DNA from: Sinosporangium siamense
GTDB taxonomy: Bacteria; Actinomycetota; Actinomycetes; Streptosporangiales; Streptosporangiaceae
DNA length: 64,000 nt
Assembly (NCBI RefSeq): GCF_016863435.1
Contig: NZ_BOOW01000043.1
Span: forward strand, 1-64,000
Direction of reading: 5' to 3'
The notes beneath the pieces were generated by a model. It searched no databases. It saw only the letters and a list, made by a program, of their open reading frames with translations, and was not told where the DNA came from. Of this stretch, positions 1 to 8,574 are shown in pieces (positions within the stretch are counted from its first letter, which is position 1; the number at the start of each line of letters is the position of its first letter). Made by a program: the position numbers and the translations under genes.

Positions 1-713
1 TTCACCGTTTCCCCGATCCTAGAGGATCCGTTCTCCGGGGCGTTCCCTTCGTTCTGCTGTTGTGTCTCTATTCTTTCCGCTTTCCGCTCCGGCGTCAAAT
101 CCGCTCGTTTCCGGCGGTTTTCCACTCTCGGAGGAGAATTTGGAAGGAATTTCGACTGCCCTGTCTCCAGAGCAACCCCTTCAACCTATCAGCCCCCCGC
201 ACCGCTTGCGAACCGATGCTGAAGAGCGAGAAGCCAAAAGGATTACCAACTATGGGGCAGCACAAACCGCACTTAAGTCACCTTAGTGATGGGAGTGGGG
301 TTTGCCGCACCTCGTCGGCTCGACAAGGTTAGCAGCCCCCCCGACCGACTGTGACACGTTCAATGTACGCACACGCTGCCCCTTCCCTACCCACGCGTCG
401 GCGGGAACCGGCATGTCACCACAAGAGCGGATGGCCTCTCCTCTCGTCGCCACGAGCGCACACTGGGCGGACGAGGCACGCAACCCCCGGAAGGCAGGCC
501 GAGGTCCCGTCTCGTGCCGAAAGACCTCTCCCCCGCAGTAGGCGAAATCAGCCCCACGCTTTGATCGTCTGCCGGAATGCCCACCGCCCCCGCAGCCGCG
601 GCGGTGCGACAGGCCATGCCGGCCAACGACGCGAGCCGATAGGCGGGCCGGTCCACTGTGGCGGGCACTCCCGACCTTTGGAGAAGGCCCGGCCGTACAC
701 CCATGTGCACCGT
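1..713. other. Intergenic stretch, no gene recognised
   Basis: No open frame here has a recognisable protein family or a convincing ribosome binding site. The first 330 bases are visibly richer in A and T than the rest of the window. They could be the upstream region of a gene outside the window. The remainder lies downstream of cydB on the minus strand, and I found no strong terminator hairpin in it. Confidence 0.4.
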
Positions 714-1667
714 TCAGAAGAAGACCACCGAGCGGTCGTTCATGCGGCGCATGAAGAACCACCACAGCGCCCCCTGAGCGAGCAGGACTGCGGGCAGGGC
801 GAAGGTGAGCATGTCCTGCACGAGCGTCAACGAGTTCTCCCCCGCGAGGCTCGCCTGCGCCAACGGTGAGAGCCTGAGGCCGGTCAGCAGCACGAGGCCG
901 GTCAGCGGCACCCCTGTCAGCAGCAGCGCCGCCCGGGGCCGCCGCCCGACCACCGCTTGCGCCATGAGCAGGGCCGACATACCCGCGAACTGGAGGGCGA
1001 TCGACCATATGGCCATGCCGTCCGTGCGCATCGGAGCCTGGGTGGCCACGCCGAGCAGAACGACCGACACATATGCCGCCGCCGCCGGCCCGGCCCACCG
1101 CCGTACCAGCTCCATCGGCCTTCCGGCGAGGTCGAGCGGCAGGCGGGCGGCCTGGAAGGCCGCTCCGTGCAGAGCGGTCAGCAGCACCACCGCGAACGCC
1201 CACGGCACCGCATACCAGGCGAGGTACGGCTGAGCCACGCTGTGGTCCGCCTGGCCGGTCAGCAGGTTGCCGAACAGGAGTCCGGTCGCGGCGGCGAGTC
1301 CCGCCCCGGAGAGCATCAGCGTCCTGTCCCACCAGCGTCGCCACCATGCCGCCTCGATTCGGCTGCGCAGCCAGATCGCGCCGTCTCTGGCCAGCCACGC
1401 CGCGACGAGCACGACCAGAATGGGGAACTGGCTTTTGAAGATCGAGCTCTCCATCGGCGGGAAGACGGCGAGCAGCGCCGCCGCCGTGACCACGAGCCAG
1501 ACCTCGCCGGCGAGGAAGAACGGCCCGAACGAGGTCATGGTCGCGCGCCTGGCGCGTTCTCCCGGGCCGAGGCGCCCATGGAGGAGAGCGGAGCCGGTGA
1601 CGAACCCGTCCAGCGCCATATAGGCGGCCGGGAAGAGCGCGGTGATCATGTACCACTGGGCGGCCAT
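714..1667 (-). CDS. cydB: Cytochrome bd ubiquinol oxidase subunit II
   Basis: Subunit II of the cytochrome bd quinol oxidase, an inner-membrane terminal oxidase that reduces oxygen to water with quinol electrons and works at low oxygen. The 317-residue protein is almost entirely hydrophobic, with about eight predicted helices. It has the N-terminal YMITALFPAAYMALDGFVTG stretch typical of CydB, followed by GP-rich loops and a short C-terminal tail. The ATG is preceded by AAGGGG at good spacing. cydA ends 16 bp upstream on the same strand, so the two are co-transcribed. Length is slightly below the E. coli subunit, as usual for actinobacteria. No cydDC transporter genes adjoin it within the window. 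Confidence 0.93.
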   Translation of the reverse strand: MAAQWYMITALFPAAYMALDGFVTGSALLHGRLGPGERARRATMTSFGPFFLAGEVWLVVTAAALLAVFPPMESSIFKSQFPILVVLVAAWLARDGAIWLRSRIEAAWWRRWWDRTLMLSGAGLAAATGLLFGNLLTGQADHSVAQPYLAWYAVPWAFAVVLLTALHGAAFQAARLPLDLAGRPMELVRRWAGPAAAAYVSVVLLGVATQAPMRTDGMAIWSIALQFAGMSALLMAQAVVGRRPRAALLLTGVPLTGLVLLTGLRLSPLAQASLAGENSLTLVQDMLTFALPAVLLAQGALWWFFMRRMNDRSVVFF

Positions 1668-1683
1668 CGTTCACCCCTTCCTG

Positions 1684-2937
1684 TCACAGGCTCGTGGGGG
1701 CCGGGGCCGGGGTGGGCAGCGGCGTCCCGAAGGTGTTGTCCTCGGGACCGCGCCGGGCATATCTGGCCAGGAGCCACCAGTCCAGCAGCGCCAGCGTGAC
1801 CAGCAGGGTGGTGAACGCCGTGAAGGAGGTCGCCACCGTCAAGGGCGGCATATCGGAGACCGCCTTGGAAGTGAGGAGTTGCCCGTACACCGTCCATGGC
1901 TGGCGGCCGACCTCCCTGATAAGCCAGCCCACCACAACCATGGCGAACGGCACGGGGATCGCGGCTACCAGGAGATACAGCGGCAGACGCAACCGGATCA
2001 CCCAGCCTTTGATAAGCAGGACCAGCCCGGCCGTGGACACCAGTACAAGGGCGAAACCCACGCCCTGCATCGCCTGGAAGAGCGACGCCAGCCAGTCGGG
2101 GGCCATGTAGTCCGCAGGGCCGAGCTGTGCGGAGAGTCGTTCGCGGATCGCCGCCGCCCGGGGGAGATCGCCGGCGAGCAGAGCCAGTTTGAGGGGCTGG
2201 GTCTCCTCGATCACGACGATCTGCATCATGCCGAAGTGAACCGTCGAGAACGCGCCCACGGGGAGCACGGCGAGTGCGAGCCGCAACGATTTGCCGAACA
2301 GTTCGGTCTCGGTGGTGCGTTTGATGAAGTGGTAGGCGCTGATGCCGGCCACGAAGACGGCGCCGAGGGTTATCGCGGCCGAGACGACGTGAGCGACGGG
2401 GTCCCACAGGTGGGGGTTGCTCAGCAGCAGGCCGAAGTCCGTGAGATGTGCTCTGCCGCCGCGCATTTCGAACCCGACGGGGTTCTGCAGGAAGGCGTTG
2501 GCCACGAGGACCCACAGCACCGAGGCGTACGCCGTCAGCGCGACCAGCCAGATCAAGGTCAGATGCGTCTTCTTACCGAGCGTGCCCCAGCCGAAGATCC
2601 ACATACCGAGCAGCGTGACCTCCAGCACGAAGGCGACAAGTGTTTCCAGCGCGAGTGCCGGTCCGAACAGGTCGCCGAATCGGGTGGTGAGTCCGCTCCA
2701 GTTCAGTCCGAACTGGAACTCCATGACGATGCCCGTGATCAGTCCCAGGCCGTAGTTCACGACATAAAGGCGGCCCCAGAATTTCACCGCGCGTTCGTAG
2801 ACGCTCTTTCCTGTGACCGTCCACGCCGTCTGCGCGACGGCCAGGAAGAGGACAAGGCCCAGCGTCAGCGACACGAAGAGAAAATGAACGGACGCCGTCA
2901 CCGAAAACTGAAGCCGAGCGAAAAAGACTGCGTCCAC
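1684..2937 (-). CDS. cydA: Cytochrome bd ubiquinol oxidase subunit I
   Basis: Subunit I carries the b558, b595 and d hemes and the quinol site of the bd oxidase. The N-terminal MDAVFFARLQFSVTASVHFL stretch contains the first conserved heme-ligand His. Later segments WSGLTTRFGDLFGPALALE and the GWLIREVGRQPW motif are hallmarks of CydA. At 417 residues it is a short Q-loop type compared with the roughly 520-residue E. coli protein. The start is GTG with GAGGAAAT just upstream. It leads the cydAB operon and diverges from oligopeptidase B across a 322-bp gap. I looked for a full Rex-type operator in that gap and found only a partial half-site. Confidence 0.94.
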   Translation of the reverse strand: MDAVFFARLQFSVTASVHFLFVSLTLGLVLFLAVAQTAWTVTGKSVYERAVKFWGRLYVVNYGLGLITGIVMEFQFGLNWSGLTTRFGDLFGPALALETLVAFVLEVTLLGMWIFGWGTLGKKTHLTLIWLVALTAYASVLWVLVANAFLQNPVGFEMRGGRAHLTDFGLLLSNPHLWDPVAHVVSAAITLGAVFVAGISAYHFIKRTTETELFGKSLRLALAVLPVGAFSTVHFGMMQIVVIEETQPLKLALLAGDLPRAAAIRERLSAQLGPADYMAPDWLASLFQAMQGVGFALVLVSTAGLVLLIKGWVIRLRLPLYLLVAAIPVPFAMVVVGWLIREVGRQPWTVYGQLLTSKAVSDMPPLTVATSFTAFTTLLVTLALLDWWLLARYARRGPEDNTFGTPLPTPAPAPTSL

Positions 2938-3259
2938 GATTTCCTCGATGCGATTTGCGGAACGGATATGGTGCTCCGAATCCTGATGCCTCGCCGAGCC
3001 GGTGTCGTCAAACGAGGAGTGTGGTCGCGCCTACCGCAGTTGCCGTACCGGCATACGCCGTCCGGGCCATCGGGTCGCACCGGCACACCCCCGGCAACCC
3101 GTCGTCCCCCACACCCCCGGGCCGCGCTCCCGCACGTGGGTTCCGCCCAAAGCCCGGGAATTGCAGGTATGCGGTATCGCCTGCCGGCTGCCCTCTCCCG
3201 GTGCACGCGGGTTTCACACACCAAAGGGGCCAGGTCAAGTCAGGTCATAGACTCGGCTG
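2938..3259. other. Divergent promoter region between cydA and oligopeptidase B
   Basis: This gap must hold both promoters. Two AGGTCA half-sites in direct orientation lie at 3232-3247, right before the oligopeptidase start. A TTCACACA stretch near 3212 recalls half of a Rex site but lacks the symmetric partner. No open frame here looks genuine. Confidence 0.4.
3248..3253 (+). promoter_or_regulatory. Candidate -10 box for leaderless oligopeptidase B transcript
   Basis: TAGACT fits the actinobacterial TANNNT -10 pattern and ends six bases before the GTG start. No Shine-Dalgarno sequence precedes that GTG, so a leaderless mRNA beginning at or next to the start codon is plausible. This is inference from spacing only. 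Confidence 0.4.
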
Positions 3260-5311
3260 GTGAGCAGCGATATGCCACCCGTGGCCAAGAAGGTTGTCAG
3301 CGAGCGGACCCACCACGGCGACACCGTGGTCGACGACTACGCCTGGCTGACGAACAAAGACGATCCCGAGACGATCGTCTATCTGGAGGCGGAGAACGCC
3401 TACACCGAGAAAGCGACGGCCCATCTCGCCGAGCTCCGCGAAGCGGTGTTTCAGGAGATCAAAGGACGGACCCTGGAGACGGATCTGTCGGTGCCGACCC
3501 GTAAGGGCGCGTGGTGGTACTACTCGCGCACCGAGGAGGGCAAGCAGTACGGGATCCAGTGCCGTGTCCCCGCGGCAGGCGAGGACCCGCCCCTGATCAA
3601 AGAAGGTACGCCCCCGGCGGACGAGCGGGTGATTCTGGACGGGAACGAGCTGGCCGGGGACAGCGAGTTCTTCTCGATGGGCACGAGCGCGATCAGCCCC
3701 GACGGGCGCCGCCTGGCCTACTCCACGGACTTAAAGGGCGACGAGCGTTTCACGCTGCGTTTCAAGGATCTGGAGTCCGGCGAGACGCTCGCGGACGAGA
3801 TCCCCGGGGTGTTCTACGGCGGGACGTGGTCGGCCGACGGGTCGGTGTTCTTCTATACGGTCGTCGACGAGACGTGGCGGCCGTACCGCCTTTTCCGGCA
3901 TGAGATCGGCACGTCCGCCGAGCAGGATGTGCTGGTCTTCGAGGAGAACGACGAGCGGTTCTGGGTCGGGATCGGCCTGACGCGCAGTGAGCGTTTCCTG
4001 GTGTTGTCGGCGGGCAGCAAGATCACGAGTGAGGTGCGGCTGCTCGACGCGGCCGACCCCCGGGGCGAGTTCAAGATCGTGCGGCCTCGCCGTACGGGCG
4101 TGGAATACGACGTGGACCACACCGGCGACCGGTTGCTCGTGCTCCACAACGACGGGGCGGAGAACTTCGAGCTGGCGAGCGCGCCGATCGACGATCCCGG
4201 CACGTGGACGCCGCTGATCGCGCACCGGGAGGACACCCGGCTGGTCGACGCGAGCGCGTTCGAGAGCCATTTCGTGGTGGCGTTCCGCAGGGAGGGCCTG
4301 ACCGGGATCCGGGTGGTGCCGAACGAGGGCGAGGCTTATGAGATCGCCTTCCCCGAGCCCATCTACACGGCGTTTCCCGCGGGCAATCCGGAGTTCCGCA
4401 CCAAGCGCCTGCGGCTGAGCTACACCTCGATGGTGACGCCGCCGTCGGTCTACGACTACGAGCTGGCGACGCACGAGTTGATCCTGCTGAAGCGCCGCCC
4501 GGTGCTCGGCGGTTATGAGCCTTCCGACTATGAGCAGTTCCGCGAGTGGGCGACGGCGGAGGACGGCACCCGGGTGCCGATCTCGATCGTGCGGAAGAAG
4601 GGTACGGCGAAGCCGGCGCCGACTCTTCTCTACGGTTACGGAAGTTACGAGTCGGCGATCGACCCGGGCTTCTCGGTGGCGCGGTTGTCGTTGCTGGACC
4701 GTGGGTTTGTGTTCGCGGTCGCGCATGTCAGGGGCGGCGGGGAGATGGGCCGCCGCTGGTACGACGAGGGCAAGCTGCTCAAGAAGAAGAACACGTTCAC
4801 CGATTTCGTGGCGTGCGCCCGGCATCTGCGGGAGGCGGGGTGGTCCGCAGAGATCGTGGCGCGGGGCGGCTCGGCCGGTGGCCTGCTGATGGGCGCGGTG
4901 GCGAATCTCGCGCCGGAGATGTTCACGGGAATCGTGGCCGAAGTGCCGTTCGTGGACGCGCTCAACACGATTCTCGACCCTTCGTTGCCTCTGACGGTGA
5001 TCGAGTGGGACGAGTGGGGCAATCCGCTGGAGCACAAGGACGCCTACGACTACATCAAGTCCTACACGCCCTATGAGAACGTGGACGGCCGGCACTATCC
5101 CCCGACTCTCGCCCTCAGCAGCTTGAACGACACTCGGGTGCTCTACCACGAGCCCACCAAGTGGATCGCACGGCTGCGGGACACCGCGAAGGGCGGCCCC
5201 TTCCTCCTCAAGACCGAGATGGGTGCCGGTCACGGCGGGCGGAGCGGCCGTTACGACGCCTGGCACGAGGAGGCGTTCACCCTTTCGTGGATCATCGACC
5301 AGGTTCGGTGA
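3260..5311 (+). CDS. ptrB: Oligopeptidase B (S9A prolyl oligopeptidase family)
   Basis: Serine peptidase that cleaves short peptides after basic residues, expected to be cytosolic because no signal peptide is present. Residues 1 to about 400 form the N-terminal beta-propeller (motifs PDGRRLAYSTD and FYTVVDETWRPYRLF). The alpha/beta hydrolase domain follows. The catalytic triad can be read as Ser538 in GGSAGG, Asp624 in LNDTRV and His658 in GAGHGG, closely matching E. coli PtrB in position. At 683 residues it has the usual family length. Start chosen as GTG at 3260; an in-frame ATG twelve bases later is an alternative. A strong hairpin terminator follows the stop codon. Confidence 0.93.
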   Translation: MSSDMPPVAKKVVSERTHHGDTVVDDYAWLTNKDDPETIVYLEAENAYTEKATAHLAELREAVFQEIKGRTLETDLSVPTRKGAWWYYSRTEEGKQYGIQCRVPAAGEDPPLIKEGTPPADERVILDGNELAGDSEFFSMGTSAISPDGRRLAYSTDLKGDERFTLRFKDLESGETLADEIPGVFYGGTWSADGSVFFYTVVDETWRPYRLFRHEIGTSAEQDVLVFEENDERFWVGIGLTRSERFLVLSAGSKITSEVRLLDAADPRGEFKIVRPRRTGVEYDVDHTGDRLLVLHNDGAENFELASAPIDDPGTWTPLIAHREDTRLVDASAFESHFVVAFRREGLTGIRVVPNEGEAYEIAFPEPIYTAFPAGNPEFRTKRLRLSYTSMVTPPSVYDYELATHELILLKRRPVLGGYEPSDYEQFREWATAEDGTRVPISIVRKKGTAKPAPTLLYGYGSYESAIDPGFSVARLSLLDRGFVFAVAHVRGGGEMGRRWYDEGKLLKKKNTFTDFVACARHLREAGWSAEIVARGGSAGGLLMGAVANLAPEMFTGIVAEVPFVDALNTILDPSLPLTVIEWDEWGNPLEHKDAYDYIKSYTPYENVDGRHYPPTLALSSLNDTRVLYHEPTKWIARLRDTAKGGPFLLKTEMGAGHGGRSGRYDAWHEEAFTLSWIIDQVR

Positions 5312-5327
5312 CCCATCGGCGCTCGAA

Positions 5328-5364
5328 GGCTCGTGGCCCCCGGAGTTTCCGGGGGCCACGAGCC
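5328..5364. terminator. Hairpin terminator between ptrB and the flippase-like gene
   Basis: Two perfect 17-base complementary arms (5328-5344 and 5348-5364) with a 3-base loop. It lies between the convergent genes ending at 5311 and 5420, so it probably serves both directions. No long T run follows, which is common in actinobacteria. Confidence 0.85.
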
Positions 5365-5419
5365 ATCAGAGGGCTACTAGAGGGCTCGTGTCGAGGGCCT
5401 CTTGCTAATAGGAGTGCCG

Positions 5420-8302
5420 CTAAAGGGCCTCGTGCCGCTGCAGGTAGGTGAACGCCGCCCAGCCGGGCAGGACGGGCAGCCAGAAGGTGAGAAGCCGGAA
5501 CAGCAGCACCGCGGACGTGGCGACCTCGCTGGGCAACCCTGAGAGGGTGAGGCCGAGGATCAGCGACGCCTCCACCGCGCCCAGACCGCCGGGGGTGGGG
5601 GCGGCGGAGCCGATGGCGTTGCCGGCGAGGAAGACGACGGCGACCGCCGCGTAGTTGAGCTCGCCGCCGAAGGCACGCACGGAGGCGTCGAGGCAGGCGA
5701 CGAAGGCCAGAGTCAGCAGCAGCGTGCCGGACGACGCCTGAAGGATCTTGCGCGGCGACTGGAGCACGTCCAGAAGCCGGGGCACGACACCGGAGAACAG
5801 CGAGCGTGTGCGTTTGACGACGATGCGGCGGATCGGGGCGATGCCGAGGACCGCGAGCACGAGCAGCGCCAGACCCAGCAGGGCGACGAGAAGCCCGCGT
5901 GAAGGGGTGAAGGAGGGCGCGGTGCTGGATCCGGTGACATAGGCGAAGAACAGCAGCAGCAGGACGTGGAAGACGAGCCCGATGAGCTGGGACGCGCCGA
6001 CGCTGGCGACGGCCTGGCCGGGCGGGATGCCGCGCTTCTGGAGAAAGCGGGTGTTGATCGCAACGCCGCCCACCACAGCGGGGGCCACCAGCTTTACGAA
6101 GGATCCGGCGAACTGGGCGAGCACCGTACGGCCCAGTGGCAGTTTCTCCGGCACGAAGCCCATGAGCATGAGGGCGGCCGCGAGGTAGGTGGTGGCGGCG
6201 GCGGCCAGGGCGGCGCCGGTCCAGCCCCAGTGGGCCTTGGCGACGATGTCGGCGGGGTTGACCCGGCCGAGCCCGGTGAGCAGGAAGTAGGCGGCGAGAG
6301 CGCCGCCGATGATGGCGAAGAGGGCGCTTGGCCGGAATCGTTCCAGCTGTACTTCCTCGACCTCGACCTCAGGCTCCAGCCTGACGATCTGGTCGCGGAT
6401 GGCCGACAGCAGGTCCTTGTGCTTGGCCAGGGCTGAGCGGGTCTCCCGGGTGAGCGCGATGCGCTGGAGGAGCGGGAGGGCGGCGGCGAGGGCGTTGGGC
6501 CCGAGGACTTCCGCGGCGGCGCGCACCGAACGTTCGGCTCCTACGCGGAGTGCCAGATAGGTCAGGAGCTGGGCGAGGTCGAGCCGGAGGAGGAGGTCTC
6601 CGGCGGCGATCTCGCCGCTGCGCGCGTCCATGAGCACGACCTGACGGGAGGCGTCGAGGTGGATGCTGTCGCCGGTCAGGCGTCGGTGGGCGAGCCGCTT
6701 GGCCTGGAGCAGCTGGATCTGGCGCCAGATGCGGGACAGCAGTTCGTCGTCGATCTCCTCGTCCGGCACGTCCTCAAGGGCTGTGGTCGGAATGTGCTCG
6801 TAGGCGAGGAGAGCGGCGTCGGTGCCGATCTCGCTGGTGCCGATGAGGGACGGAGTGCTGACGCCGGCGGCCTGGGCGGCATAGGCCATCAGCGCTTCAC
6901 GTTCGAGTTCGGCGCGAAGCGAGCGGATAGCGCGTCTGCGGGTCTCGGTGTGGAGCCGCAGCCGACGCCATAAACGGTAAAGCAGCCCGGCCACCTGTCG
7001 ATCGCGATCGAGCACGGTGACGTCGAGGCGGTGTCCGTCGGCGAGGCCGACGGCGTAGCGGCGGCTGCCCTGGGCGTCGTCTTCGATGCGGCGGGCCTTG
7101 ACGGGCGATTGGCCGAGGCGGCGCAGGGCGGCGACCACGGCGCTGCCGGGAGGCCGGGTGTTGGGGCTGCCGACGCTGTAGAGCGTGGCGTAGCCGACCG
7201 CCATGCCGAGCAGGATGGTGACGACGGCCCCGGGCAGGGTGATCGAGGTGCCGGTGTAGAGCGCGAAGATGTTGAGCGCGACAGCCGTCCACATGACGGC
7301 CCGCCACGTGGGTCTTCGCGAGATGCGCACGGCTGTGACGTAGGCGATGACGGAGGTCAGCAGGGCGCTGACCGGTTCGACGTCGTGCCGGCCGCCGGTG
7401 AGCAGCTGTCTTATGTCCTCGGGGCCGGTGCTGATCAGCCATTCGCTGAGGAAGAACGAGACGACCATGCCCATGATCGCCGCTATTAGCCCCTCGGCGA
7501 CCCGCAGGCCGTCGCGGTGCAGGACACGTTCCACCGCGAAGGCGACGGGGATCGCGAGCACCAGCGCGCCACCGAGGAAGGTGGAGACGGTGATCAGGAG
7601 GTCGGGCGCCCGTTTGGCCCCTTCCTCGACGTCGGCTTCGAGACCGTTGAGGGTCTGCTTGGCGACGAGCGCCAGCAGCACCACCGCGATCAGGCCGAGC
7701 AGGGTCGCGAGGAACCGGAGCGCGTCCGAGGGGCGGCGGAGGCGCTGCGGCAGCAGCGGCTCGACCACCAGGACCACGGCGTCCGGTGACGCTCCCGCGG
7801 GGGACACGGCAGGCGCGGGCGCCCCCAACTGGGACGCCCTTGAGGTCGGTTTTTCCGGAGGTGTCGCGGAAGCCGCTGACTTTTCAGGCGATTCGGGCGT
7901 TTCCGAGGTTCCCGGCACATCGGCCCCGCCAGGCGAATCGGCGTTGCCGGAAGCATCGGCCCCACCAGGCGACTCCGGCGTTTCCGGGGTTCCCGGCACA
8001 TCGGACGCGCTGGACGCATCGGAACCGCCGGGCGCGGCGTCAGACCCACCAGACGGGCCGGACTCACGAGGCACATCAGACCCACCAGGCGAATCAGACC
8101 CACCAGACGAGCCGGACTCACGAGGCACATCAGACCCACCAGGCGAATCAGACCCACCGGACGGGGTGTCAGACCCGCCAGGCGCATCAGATCCGTGCTG
8201 AGGGTGCCCGTGCTGAGGGTGTGCGGCATCGCCGGAGGACCCTCCCCCAGAGAGATCCCCCGTTGGCCCCCCAGCCCCGTCTCGTTCCCTTATGTCCGTC
8301 AC
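5420..8302 (-). CDS. Large LPG-synthase-TM/flippase-like membrane protein with pseudokinase-like segment
   Basis: 960 residues in four parts. Residues 1 to about 165 are low-complexity Gly/Ser/Asp/Pro repeats (GGSD-PGGSD type), likely a disordered cytosolic tail. About 180-390 holds five or six membrane helices. About 400-620 resembles the C-lobe of small-molecule or protein kinases: HRRLTGDSIHLD sits where the HRDL catalytic loop would be, and LMDARSGEI where DFG would be. The catalytic Asp is replaced by Arg and the Mg-binding Asn by Ser, so it is probably inactive. About 640-950 is a multi-helix domain of the lysylphosphatidylglycerol synthase TM family (PF03706; AglD/YbhN/MprF flippase type), ending in GGLGAVEASLILGL-like motifs. 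A role in lipid or glycolipid flipping is inference. Start GTG; RBS weak. Confidence 0.75.
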   Translation of the reverse strand: MTDIRERDGAGGPTGDLSGGGSSGDAAHPQHGHPQHGSDAPGGSDTPSGGSDSPGGSDVPRESGSSGGSDSPGGSDVPRESGPSGGSDAAPGGSDASSASDVPGTPETPESPGGADASGNADSPGGADVPGTSETPESPEKSAASATPPEKPTSRASQLGAPAPAVSPAGASPDAVVLVVEPLLPQRLRRPSDALRFLATLLGLIAVVLLALVAKQTLNGLEADVEEGAKRAPDLLITVSTFLGGALVLAIPVAFAVERVLHRDGLRVAEGLIAAIMGMVVSFFLSEWLISTGPEDIRQLLTGGRHDVEPVSALLTSVIAYVTAVRISRRPTWRAVMWTAVALNIFALYTGTSITLPGAVVTILLGMAVGYATLYSVGSPNTRPPGSAVVAALRRLGQSPVKARRIEDDAQGSRRYAVGLADGHRLDVTVLDRDRQVAGLLYRLWRRLRLHTETRRRAIRSLRAELEREALMAYAAQAAGVSTPSLIGTSEIGTDAALLAYEHIPTTALEDVPDEEIDDELLSRIWRQIQLLQAKRLAHRRLTGDSIHLDASRQVVLMDARSGEIAAGDLLLRLDLAQLLTYLALRVGAERSVRAAAEVLGPNALAAALPLLQRIALTRETRSALAKHKDLLSAIRDQIVRLEPEVEVEEVQLERFRPSALFAIIGGALAAYFLLTGLGRVNPADIVAKAHWGWTGAALAAAATTYLAAALMLMGFVPEKLPLGRTVLAQFAGSFVKLVAPAVVGGVAINTRFLQKRGIPPGQAVASVGASQLIGLVFHVLLLLFFAYVTGSSTAPSFTPSRGLLVALLGLALLVLAVLGIAPIRRIVVKRTRSLFSGVVPRLLDVLQSPRKILQASSGTLLLTLAFVACLDASVRAFGGELNYAAVAVVFLAGNAIGSAAPTPGGLGAVEASLILGLTLSGLPSEVATSAVLLFRLLTFWLPVLPGWAAFTYLQRHEAL
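8060..8167. repeat. 54-bp direct repeat inside the flippase-like gene
   Basis: Two near-identical 54-bp units, starting at 8060 and 8114, encode repeated 18-residue GGSDSPGGSDVPRESG-type blocks of the N-terminal tail. Less exact copies extend toward 7920. The repeat keeps the frame, so copy-number change would alter only tail length. Confidence 0.8.
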
Positions 8303-8574
8303 CGCCAGCGATTCTGCACCCTTCCGAAGGATTTCGCCGCTCGGAATCGCGCACCTCCCCTACCGGTATCCCCCCATCGCACCTGCCGTGATCTTTCCCA
8401 AAGCGACCACAAACCCTGCCACGTACGGATCACCGGCGCATGACAGTCTTCCCGGCTCGCCGCGGAATGCACACGAGGAGGTGATGAACCTCTCATGGCA
8501 CGCCGCAAACATTGCCGGGCGGGCGGGACGGAGCCACGACTGACAAGCTGATCACGTCTACGGGGGGAAGTCCG

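Noticed and set aside
283-1674. Long open frame of 463 codons on the minus strand covering cydB
   Set aside because: It is a frame shadow of cydB in GC-rich DNA; its translation is Arg/Gly/Ala-rich and has no family resemblance.
2938-3259. Rex-type redox operator before cydA
   Set aside because: Only a TTCACACA half resembles the motif; the symmetric half is missing.
5448-8391. Multiple plus-strand frames with Thr/His/Arg repeats opposite the flippase-like gene
   Set aside because: They mirror the repeat-coded N-terminal tail of the minus-strand gene and show no independent coding signs.
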